Source of the DNA: Doris montereyensis
Taxonomy: Eukaryota; Mollusca; Gastropoda; Nudibranchia; Dorididae
Assembly (NCBI GenBank): GCA_037039925.1
Contig: JAXRKP010000572.1
Coordinates: forward strand, 128,501-192,500
Reading direction: 5' to 3'
DNA: 64,000 bases
The number at the start of each line of letters is the position of its first letter. Positions within the stretch are counted from its first letter, which is position 1. Both the position numbers and the translations under genes were made by a program. Under the pieces are notes generated by a model that did not search any database, was not told the origin of the DNA, and was given only the letters and a program-made list of their open reading frames with translations. Of the stretch, positions 26,001 to 38,300 are shown in pieces.

Positions 26001-29000
26001 TAATGACTGCCACTGGTAATGACTGCCACTGTAATGACTGCCACCAGTAATGACTGCCACTGGTAATGACTGCCACTGGTAATGACTGCCACTGGTAATG
26101 ACTGCCACTGGTAATGACTGCCACTGGTAATGACTGCCACCAGTAGTGACTGCCACCAGTAGTGACTGCCACTGTTAGTGACTGCCACCAGTACTGACTG
26201 CCACCGATACTGACTGCCAAAGACGAGGAAAGCAAAAGGAAGACAGAGATACAACATATCAAACATTCAGAAGAAAATGCTTAGAGAACGGACACACACA
26301 CATACACCCACAGATATATTTCTTACCTGCATGGATGGGGAGGGTACAAACCATTTCCCCCTCGGTTCTCCCACATGGCGCTGACCTGGTTGCCCTCACA
26401 GGACACCAAACCGTCTACGAGCAGCAAAGGATAGCCATCTACCACGCTGGCCAGGGAGAGAAAAAGGAGAGAGTTTAGCACAGGCTTCCCACTCCAATTG
26501 GCGTTGGTGGCCGAGTGGTGAGGCTGCCGGATTTGGGATCACGAGGGCCGGGTTTGAATCCTAGCAATGCTAGTTCTGATGCTGTGTTCCTTGAGATAGA
26601 GACACTCAACACAAATTTCACCATCCGACCGAGGTGCAAATGGGTACAAGCACTAACTTGGGGAGTAAAAATCTGCCTCAGACTAGTGTCCCGTCCAGGA
26701 GGTGATTATTATTGCTTGCTCCGTTTTACGCTACAGAAACCGGGGATAAATTCCGACTCTATGGGTGGTAATGGCCTTGAAAGAACTTCCCACTCGGAAT
26801 GCAAACAGCAATACGTTATGGATGGGGAAAGAGTTCAGCACGGGTCAACACATGCCAAGCGGCGTTGGGGGAAAGAGTTCAGCACAGGTCAACCCATTCT
26901 TAGTGGTGTCAGTGACCAAGCTGTTGGGCTGCCGGACTTTGGGATCGCCACTTACTGGGTTCGAATCCTGGCAATGCTAGGTCTCATTTTGTGCTCCTTG
27001 CGACAAGCGCTCAATTCTCCCACACAACCATGGTGTGCGAATGAGTGCAAGCACTGTCTGGGGTGTAAAATCCGTGATGGACTAACGTCCTGTCAAAAAG
27101 GCAGTGTATCATCGCCTGATCCGCTTCACGCAACGGAACCTGCAGCCAAGGCCTAACTCACAGGCTGTAACGTCCTTGAAAATAATTTTGTACACTCAAA
27201 CCTAGCACGGCTTGCGCACTGGTGGAATGCATCGGCCGCCAATAAAGCGATGAGAAGTTGGAACACTCACCCCTGTAACTTGGCCATTTCCTGTCGCCGT
27301 TTCTGATACACTTCCCACAGTTCACCGACCGGGTACGCAAACAGGCCCTGTCTCCCGGTGTCCCCTTCCTTCACCTCCGGCAACAGCGACTGCGACAAAC
27401 ACCACAGCATCACTTCGCAATGCTGCACCAGCAACTTGATGGTCTCCAGACGCAGTTCCAGCTCAAGCTCACCTGCAAGGACAACCAGTTCTGTTATAAA
27501 TTTGCTCTTGAAAAAAAGAAAACCCAAAGTATTTCTTAGCTTTGAAGTATGTCGTCAGTGTGTTTTATGAAAATTATGTGTTGCATAACTTTGAAGTATT
27601 TGCTCAAAATTATGTGTTGTCTAACTGAAGTATGTGCTCAGTGTGTTTTATGAAAGTTATGTGTTGTCTAACTTTGAAGTATTTGCTCAAAATTATGTGT
27701 TGTCTAACTTTGAAGTATTTGTTCAGTGTGTTTTATGAAATTATGTGTTGTATAACTTTGTATGCAATGTGAGCATTTACGTGCATGTGTGTGTTTTAGG
27801 TATCTATTAATATTATGATAATAAAATCATTGTAGCTGAATTGTAGTCTTGTGAACTTGTAATAACGACAACACTAGTTCAAACCCCACGGCTGGCACAG
27901 GTGTGTATTTTCATCACGTTGTACTCATACAATGCACAAAAGGTACTTCACTCTACTTTTCTCTATTGGCTCAGGTGTGAATGAGTAGCCAGCTATAGGT
28001 AGAGAAAGATCTTGTCAGAGTGTTAGTACGAAAAGCCTAACAGGCTTGTGTACTGTAGGCTCCCCCGGGAGTTTAGAAGGACCTTGAAAGAAACGACCTG
28101 CCGGGGGATAAATGGTGTACTGTAGGCTCCCCGGGAGTTTAGAATGACCTTGAATGAAACGACCTGCCGGGGGATAAATGGTGTACTGTAGGCTCCCCGG
28201 GAGTTTAGAAGGACCTTGAATGAAACGACCTGCCGGGGGATAAAATGTTAGTGAGTACTTGTGTGGGGGGTACAGGGAGTACAGACTATAAATGCTTTCT
28301 TTATCTCCCGGGAGTTCATCCATCTTTTACCTTTAGGACTTATGTCTTGAAATCCATCTTTACCTTTATCGACTTACTGCCGGGGGATCCAACCTTTATC
28401 TCACTGTTATGTCTATGTCTCATCCATCTTTACCTTTACACTTGTGTCTCATCCATCTTTACCTTTATCTACTTAGGGAGTACAGACTTATAAATGTCTC
28501 ATCCATCTTTACCTTTATCTCACCTCTTATATCTATGTCTCATCCATCTTTACCTTTATCTCACCTCTTATATCTATGTCTCATCCATCTTTAGCTTTAT
28601 TTCACCTCTTATGTCTATATCTCATCTCACCTCTTATTTTCATCCATCTTTTACCTTTATCTCACCTCTTATGTCTGTCTCTCCATCCATTTTTATGTCT
28701 ATGTCTCATCCATCTTTACCTTTATCTCACCTCTTATGTCTATGTCTCTTTCCATCTTTACTCTTTATATTATCTCACATCTTTACCTTTATTAGTCTTA
28801 CTCTTACTCAAGTCTATCCATCTTTCTTTATCTCATCCTCATGAACCTTTATTCTTACTATCCATCTTTGTACTTATGTGTCTCATCCATCTTGATTATC
28901 TCAGTATACGTGTTTTGTTTGCCATCTTTTTATCTATGTCTCATCCATTTTTACCTTTGTCTATGTCTCATCCATCTTTACCTTTATCTCACCTCAGGGA

Positions 29001-32000
29001 TGTCATCCAAATCTCAAATGAAACCTCAAAATCTTGAAGTCATCTTTTTTATCTCAATGTGAAACTTTCAGACACTGAACACCTTTATCTCACCTACCGT
29101 ATTTAATCTCACACTTACTCATATCTTTACCATGCACCTCCTTATGTCTATGTCTCATCCATCTTTACCTTTATCACTCATGTCTATGTCTCATCCATTT
29201 TTACCTTTATCCATGTCTATGTCCATCCATTTTTACCTTCAACCTTGTCTATGATCCATACCTTTATCCAGAATGGAATTCATCATTTTTACTTTAATCT
29301 CATGTCTATGATCCATCCAGCATTTGTTCTTATGTCTCATCCATCTTTACCTTTACATAGAACATCAGATCTAAATCAATCACATCTTTACTCACCTCTC
29401 ATGTCTATGTCTCATCCAAACTTTATTTTGACAGGTCATCCTTTATCTCAATTTGTCTATGTCTCATCCATCTTTACCTTTATCTCACATTCTTTTATAT
29501 CTATGTCTCATCCATCTTTACCTTTATCTCACCTCTTATGTCTAGTCCATCTTTACCTTTATCTAGAGTTCTTATATCTATTCTCATCCATCTTTACCTT
29601 TATCTACTTCTATATCTATGTCTCATCCATCTTTACCTTTATCTCAAACTCTATCTTTAATCAATGTCTGATTCTATTAACTAGTCTATGTCCATCCATC
29701 TTTACCTTTATCTGAAATCTAACATCTTTACTTTTAAAGTTATTGAAGAAAATGTCTATGTCTCATCCATCTTTACCTTTATCTCATTTATGTCTAGTCT
29801 CATCCATATTTACCTTTATCTAATGTCTATGTCTCATCCATCTTTACCTTTATCTCACCTCATGTCTATGTCTCATCCATCTTTACCTTTATCTCTACCT
29901 CTTATATCTATGTCTCATCCATCTTTACCTTTATCTCACCTCTTATGTCTCATCCATCTTTACCTTTATCACCTCTTATGTCTATGTCTCATCCATTTTT
30001 ACCTTTATCTCACCTCTCATGTCTATGTCTCATCCATTTTTACCTTTATCTCAACTTATGGCTATTAGGACTTAGATATAGTCTTATATCCTGAAATTTC
30101 TATCGTGTTAATGATGATTTGTTTTGTTTGCCATCTTTTTATGGGTTTGATTGAATCCAGGGATGTAAATCAAATGAAAACAAAAGCTTTGAAATGTGAA
30201 ACTTTCTAGACATCTAGACTGTATTTAATCTCACACTTACAATAACAGCACCATGCAATGCCACCTTTCTCAACCTTCTGATATAAAAAAGAATTCATCA
30301 TTACAACCTTACCGTTGACAGCAGAATTTGTTCTTCATAGAAACATAGAACACAGATCTAAATCAATCACATCTAAACAGCTAAACTTTTGACAGGTTTC
30401 CCCAATTTGTTAAATTGTCTAGACCTAGATTTGGAGCCAGCTTACCTTTAACCTAGATCTAGTTATTTTTGAAAACAGCAAAACTGTAAATCAATTCTGA
30501 TTCTATTAACTAGGCTACCAAGATTGAAATCTAATCTACTAAAGTTATTGAAGAAAATGTCTTGACAAATTCTAGACCTAGAAATCTAAATCTGAACTCT
30601 CAGAGTTTCTAGGCCTCTAGATAACAATTAGACTTAGATCTAGATATAATCTAGATCTTACCAGATTGAATCCAGATCTATCATAAAACAGTCCTGAATC
30701 TAAAAATCTAGAATCTAAAAAATCTAGAAGAATCTAGATCTAAATCAACCATGTGTGCACGTGTTTTCAAGATCTCTCTATCCGACTATAATCTAGATCT
30801 AGATCTCAATTTCTCTGGAACACGGAGCAAGAAATAATTTTAATCTGTTAACAAGCTAGATCTATTTATACGCTGATATACTCACCCAAGCTATGGCTTA
30901 AGGAAAGCTATAGACTAGGGATGTCAAGTCGTCATAATAGAAATCTAGATCTTACAGATGAAGAATCTAAGTCACTTCACTCAAGCAGATCGATCTTAAT
31001 CTTCTCTAGATTTAGCTCTAGATTAGACTATTAAATCACAATAACCCACAAATAAGATTATAACATAAATCACAAACAAACGCAATAGAAAATATAAAAT
31101 GACTTAGTTTCGATTTTCCTGGAATGAAAGAATGAAAAATCCCATTCACAACATCAGAGAGGCAAGAGATAAGTCAGTGCATCTCAACATTGTCTAAATC
31201 TATCCCAAAATCCTTTGCACGAAAGGCTATTTCCACAACAAATGCGTTAATAGATTTCAGACTAAACAAGCTGAAAAATCTGAAAGGAAGTAAAGAAGGT
31301 TCCGATTTTTAAATCTGAAATCTTCTCGTGTGAGTAGTAGGGCCTCACGGATCAGTGTGGAAATTGTAGTTTGTGGTGAAAGTGAAAATGAAGCAGCATG
31401 CTTCTGCTTATGAGTAGTATGAAAATCGGCGATGGGCCTGGAGCCGGGAATTTTTATCACGTTGTGCTAAACCATCTCACCTAGTCATAAAGGTGAACAT
31501 AGAAATATTTTAGTAAAAGGGAAGAAAAGGAAACTTAAGAGAAAAATATGTTAAAACTAAAAAAGCTCAAATAATCTGAAATGAGAGGAAATTTGAAAGA
31601 TTTACATCCCTGACAACTGTACAAAAGAAAAGAAGGTGGAGCCGCAGTGTCAGGTGGGAGGATAGAAAGGTGAGAACTGAGCAGAGGATTCCCTGCCCTC
31701 TTACTTGAAAAATTTAAACTGAAATACAGCCTGGTCACTAGGTGATGTGTTTGGATATTTAGATCAAGCAAAGGCATTATTCTGCTCTGTTAAGATTTAT
31801 TCGTTTGCTGTACCACCTTAAATCTAATTGAATCAATACATCTGAATACATGTCACACCTTTAATGTAAATTTTTACCTGGTTATTTCCTTTCCTTTCTT
31901 CTCTATCATTTCTTCTCTCTAGTCCTAGTATTGTTCACTTTTCCTCTTCTTGTTTCCCATACTCACATCTCTATCTCTCTTTTTCACCTTTTATTAGCTC

Positions 32001-32342
32001 TACTCACTTATCTTTATATGTTATTTCATCTTATTTTTTCTATATTTTAACCTTCCATTCTCGGTCCTCAGCATTCTTTCCTTTCCCTTCTAATCATTCA
32101 TACAACATTCATAACATCACTGTCTTTTTCTTTGTTTCTTCCTCCTTTCTGTTTTTCTTTTGAAATCACATCGTGTGATGCCTTTATTAGTATTTAGATG
32201 TAGATTCTAGATATTTCCACGTTTGTTGTCTGACAAGGGTTAGACCCGAAACGTCACATGTTTGTTCTGTTTTTAGTGGTAGAGTTGTCATCTATTGACA
32301 TATTTCACTAGTAGTAGTAATAGTGTTAGTAGCATTATACTA

Positions 32343-32383
<41 letters not shown>

Positions 32384-35300
32384 AGTAGTAGTTGTAGTAG
32401 TAGTAGCAGTAGCAACAGCAGCATGATATATCATTATCGCTAACCAACAAAAATAACTAAATGTCTCACCCGTTTGTGTCAACGGAGACGTCACAGACAG
32501 GAAGATGGTGAAAATCTGGCTGAGGCAGGTAAGAGAACGGTGTTGGTGTTGTAGAGTCCACAAGGTGTGGGAATTGACCGGTTGTCCTGACCAATCAAAC
32601 AACGGTTCAGCTGGAAGAAATAAATTGTGTGTTGAAGAAAGAGAGGAAATACAAGTCACGTGCGTGTGTGCCCACATTGACTGGTAAAGATCTCGTTAAA
32701 ACCTGAGCACCGAATAAAACAGTAAGATCCTTTATGATTTTACTGTCTATCCATTAATCTATACATATATCTACCTTACTCTATCCATTAATCTATACAT
32801 ATATCTACCTATACTCTATCCATTAATCTATACATATATCTACCTTACTCTATCCATTAATCTATACATATAACTACCTTACTCTATCCATTAATCTATA
32901 CATATATCTACCTTACTCTATCCATTAATCTATACATATATCTATATCAATTAATCTATACATATATCTACCCTACTCTATCCATTAATCCATATATCTA
33001 CTCTATCCATTAATCTATACAAATATCTACCCTACTCTATCCATTAATCTATACATATATTTATCTATACATATATCTATCCATTAATCTATACATATAT
33101 CTACCTTACTCTATCCATTAATCTATACATATATCTACCTTACTCTATCCATTAATCTATACATATATCTACCTTATTCTATCTATTAATCTATACATAT
33201 TAATCTATACATATACTACCTATCCATTAATCTATACATATATCTACCTTACTCTATCCATTAATCTATACATATATCTACCTTACTCTATCCATTAATC
33301 TATACTCTATATATCTACCTTACTCTATCCATTAATCTATACATATATCTACCTTACTCTATCCATTAATCTATCCATATATCTACCTTACTCTATCCAT
33401 TAATCTATACATATATCTATTTCAAAATCTATCCATTAATCTATACATATATCTACCTTACTCTATCCATTAATCTATACATATATCTATCCATTAATCT
33501 ATACAAATATCTACCTTATTCTATCCATTAATCTATACATATATCTACCTTTTTATCCATTATCCATTAATCTATACATATATCTACCTTACTCTATCCA
33601 TTAATCTATACATATATTTACCTTACTCTATCCATTAATCTATACATATATCTATCCATTACCTTACTCTATCCATTAATCTATACATATATCTACCTAT
33701 CCATTAATCTATCCATTAATCTATACATATATATCTACCTTACTCTATCCATTAATCTATACATATATCATTAATCTATACATATAGAATCTATCCATTA
33801 ATCTATACATATATCTACCTTACTCTATCCATTAATCTATACATATATTTACCTTACTCTATCCATTAATCTATACAAATACTCTATCCATTAATCTATA
33901 CTCTTACTCTATCCATTAATCTATACATATATCTATCCATTAATCTATTATATTCTACTCTATCCATTAATCTATACATATATCTACATTACTTTATCCA
34001 TTAATCTATTAATCATACATATATCTACCTTTACTCTATCCATTAATCTATATCACATATATCTACCTTACTCTATCCATTAATCTATACACTTATCTAT
34101 CCATTAAGAATCTATCCATTAATCTATAAAATATCTGCCTTAGAATATATCTATTAATCTATACACTTAACTACCTTAGAATCTATCCATTAATCTATAC
34201 ACTTATATTACTTATCTACCTTAGAATCTATCCATTAATCTATACAATTATCTACCTTAGAATCTATCCATTAATCTATACACTTAACTACCTTAGAATC
34301 TATCCATTAATCTATACACTTATATACCTTAGAATCTATCCATTAATCTATACAATTATCTACCTTAGAATCTATCTATTAATCTATACATTTATCTACC
34401 TTAGAACCTATCCATTAATCTATACATTTATCTACCTTAGAATCGATCCATTAATCTACACAGTTATCTACCTTAGAATATATCTATTAATCTATACATT
34501 TATCTACCTTAGAATCTTAGAATCCATTAATCTGTTACAGTTATCTACCTTAGAATATATCCATTAATAATCTATACACTTATCTCCCGTAGAAGCTATC
34601 CATTAATATATACACTTATCTACTATAGACTATATCCATTAATCTATACACTTATTCACCTTAGAATCTATCCATTAATCTATACACCTACTATAGAATC
34701 TATCCATTAATGTATACACTTAAATCTACTATAGAATCTATCCATTAATTTATACACTTTCTACTATAGAATCTATGCATTAATCTATACACTTTCTACT
34801 ATAGAATCTATCCATTAATCTATACAATTATCTACCTTAGAATCTATCCATTAATCTATACACTTATGTACTATAGAATCTATCCATTAATTTATACACT
34901 TTCTACTATAGAATATATCCATTAATCTATACACTTATCTACTATAGAATCTATCCATTAATCTATACAATTATCTACTATAGAATCTATCCATTAATTT
35001 ATACACTTTCTACTATAGAATATATCCATTAATCTATACATTTATCTACTATAGAATCTATCCATTAATCTATACACTACTCTACTTTAGAATCTATCTA
35101 TCAATATATTTATCTATCTACAATGCTACTTGTCTAGGTGAGTGAAATACCAATTTGCTCAGATCATAACGAAACGGTACAAATTGCAGCAATACCTACA
35201 TGAACGTCTAAATCTTAAAGCAAAAAATATTTTTTTAAAACCTCACAAAAAAACCCCTCCCCAATAAAAAACAACCTAAACCAACAACAAAGAAACATAA

Positions 35301-38300
35301 AAAACCCCAAACCAACAACAACATAGAAACGTAAAAACCCCCAAACCCACAACAACAACATAGAAACATAAAAACCCCCAAACCAACAACATAAAACCCC
35401 AAACCAACAACAACATAAAACAACAACAAAAAAAAAAACCCCCCCTAAAAAACCAACAACAACAAAGAAACATAAAAACCCAAACCAACAACAACAAAGA
35501 AACATAAAAACCCCAAAACCAACAACAAAGAAACATAAAAACCCCCAAACCAACAACAACAAAGAAACAAAAAAACCCCAAACCAACAACAAAGAAACAT
35601 AAAAACCCCAAACAACAACAACAAAGAAACAAATAAAACCCCCAAACCAACAACAACAAAGAAACAAATAAAAACCCCAAAAACAACAACAAAGAAACAA
35701 ATAAAACCCCCCAAACCAACAACAACAAAGAAACATAAAAACCCCAAACCAACAACAACAAAGAAACAAATAAAACCCCCAAAGCAACAACAACAAAGAA
35801 ACAAATAAAACACCCCAAACCAAAAACCCCAAAGAAAATAAAAACCAACAACAACAAAGAAACAAATGCAAAGCAACAACAAAAAAACCCCAACAACAAA
35901 GAAACAAATAAAAAACAGAACAACAAAGAAACAAATAAAACACCCAAAGCAACCAACAACAAAGAAACAAATAAAACACCCCAAGACCAGAACAACAAAG
36001 AAACAAATAAAACACCCCAAACCAACAACAACAAAGAAACAAATAAAACACCCCAAAAACCCCAAGAACCAACAACAACAAAGAAACAAATAAAACACCC
36101 CAAACCAACAACGAAGAAACAAAAGAAACATAGAAACAAATAAAACACCCCAAGACCAATCAACAAAGAAACAAATAAAACAACCCAAGACCAGATCAAC
36201 AAAGAAACAAATAAAACAAAGAAAACAAAGAAACAAATAAAACAACCCAAGACCAGATCAACAAAGAAACAAATAAAACAACCCAAGACCAGAACAACAA
36301 AGAAACAAAAAAACACCCCAAGACCAGAACAACAACAAAGAAACAAATAAAAAACACCCCAAGACCAGAACAACAACAAAGAAACAAACAACAACAAAGA
36401 AACAAATAAAACACCCCAAGACCAGAACAACAACAAAGAAACAAATAAAACACCCCAAGACCAGAACAACATAGAAACATAAAACCCCCAAAGCAACAAC
36501 AAAGAAACAAATAAAACACCCCAAGACCAGAACACTCCACAGCACACGTACAGGTATGGTCAAGCCTCTCTTTGATTTTGCTAACACAATTCCAGGCCCA
36601 GTCCAACAGGAACTTGAGGCTACATCCCATCTGGGCATAGTCTCCGTCGGCCCAAAGGTCAATGCACTGATGGATCAGGGCAGGAATGAGGCAGTAGTCC
36701 AGGAGAGGTTCAGTAATGCGTGTCGTTTGCGATCCTGTGGAGAAAACATTTTTGATTTTGATGCAATTTTTTGGAAAATTTACAGGTACAATGTAAAAGA
36801 ACAAAAAGCAAAAAAAATGTCCAACCCACCAACAGCGCTTGCCAACTGCCTGTGGGAATCACAAAATGTGAAGTGGAAGGAGTTCAAGAGGACAACTTGA
36901 AAATGAACCGAATTCCGCCAGATGGATGGCAAATTATTTTCATTTCATCTACGACATACAGTACTTTAAAAGATAAAGATGGACTTGTAGTCTGTATCAC
37001 CGCATTAATTAAATTACACAAATTCAGGACATGAATGGAAAAAAATCAGGATACAAGAGCGATTTCAGGTATAAAGTCAGCTGATCACTTAATCTTGAAC
37101 TCAATAATAATAAGGTCATTGTTGACACTGGTTCCTCCTTGTCCCAAGTAAAAACATCAATTATAATAGCACCCCCCCCCCTCCCGTGCCAATAAAACCT
37201 AAAATCTAGTTTAAATCAGCATTACAGTTGCCTCCCTCCCACTCATTGTTTACATAATACTGAAAGTGGAAGACACACTCACTTTTCCTCTATTTCTCAT
37301 CAGTGGTCACTTGTCTTGTTATCATATTTTCACATTCACTTTCTTCACAGACATGCCCACCCCACCCTTCTGCTATCTGGTCAGTCATATGCGCATGACA
37401 TACCTGTCAATTATCATCCAATCTCTATTCTTCCATGCATTTGCCTTTCACTCCATAAATTGGTCACTCCTCTCTAACACACACACTCACATACATTCGC
37501 GATTGCATGAAACACACACAAAAATGTTCTCTATTTCTCTTTTTACACACTCACACACGCCGCGCGATATTTTCTCTCCCCTCTGACACGCGTGTGATCG
37601 TACTTTGCTCCAGGGACATCTAGATCTAACAAGTCATTGAACATCAGCGAAGACTTCTGCTTGATTTGTTTGAAATTCAAGGCTCTAATAATCAGTAGGT
37701 CTCAATAACACGTAATCATAGAACGATTTTTGCAGTCTTGAACAAGTACAGCGAATACTCGGAAGAATGGACAAAGAGAACAATTAGCGAAGAATCGATA
37801 CATCGTTATTTATAATAACATGAATCCTGGATATGCATAACATCCGAGTATTGACGATTAAAAACAAAAATCGCACGCTGAATATGCGGAACAATGCCGC
37901 CCAGGCAATGACTGAAAATGCATTGCAAAAAAATTGGGACGGGCCAATGGAAAATCGGAGTTTCACAAATTTTCGCTAAAAAACCGAGATAATCTCAATG
38001 AGATCGGGATAAACGGCAGGTTGGACATTATCTATCCCCTAGCAGGCGATTTCATTTAAAGTCTTTCTCAACTCCCAGGGAGCATACAGTACAGCAGCCT
38101 ATTAGGCGTTTCATATTAACACCCTGACAAGATCTTTTCTCTTCATATAGCTGGACACTTATTCACACCCGATTCAAGTGAGGAAAGCACAGTGGAGTAC
38201 CTTTCCTAAGCGTATCATGTTGTGACCTGGTGTTGTCGTGGTTACAAACCCATAACACTGACGGTTCACTACAGCGCCCTAGAATTACAGGAAGGGGAAG

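Noticed and set aside
25070..26262. Trp-Gln-Ser-Leu repeat proteins on the minus strand
   Set aside because: A 16-bp minisatellite gives a 16-residue periodic frame; overlapping frames are open together.
35215..36547. Minus-strand open frames up to 423 codons, rich in Phe, Val, Cys and Leu (membrane-protein look)
   Set aside because: The frames run entirely through the A/C-only 36-bp array, three frames are open at once, and composition follows from the unit.
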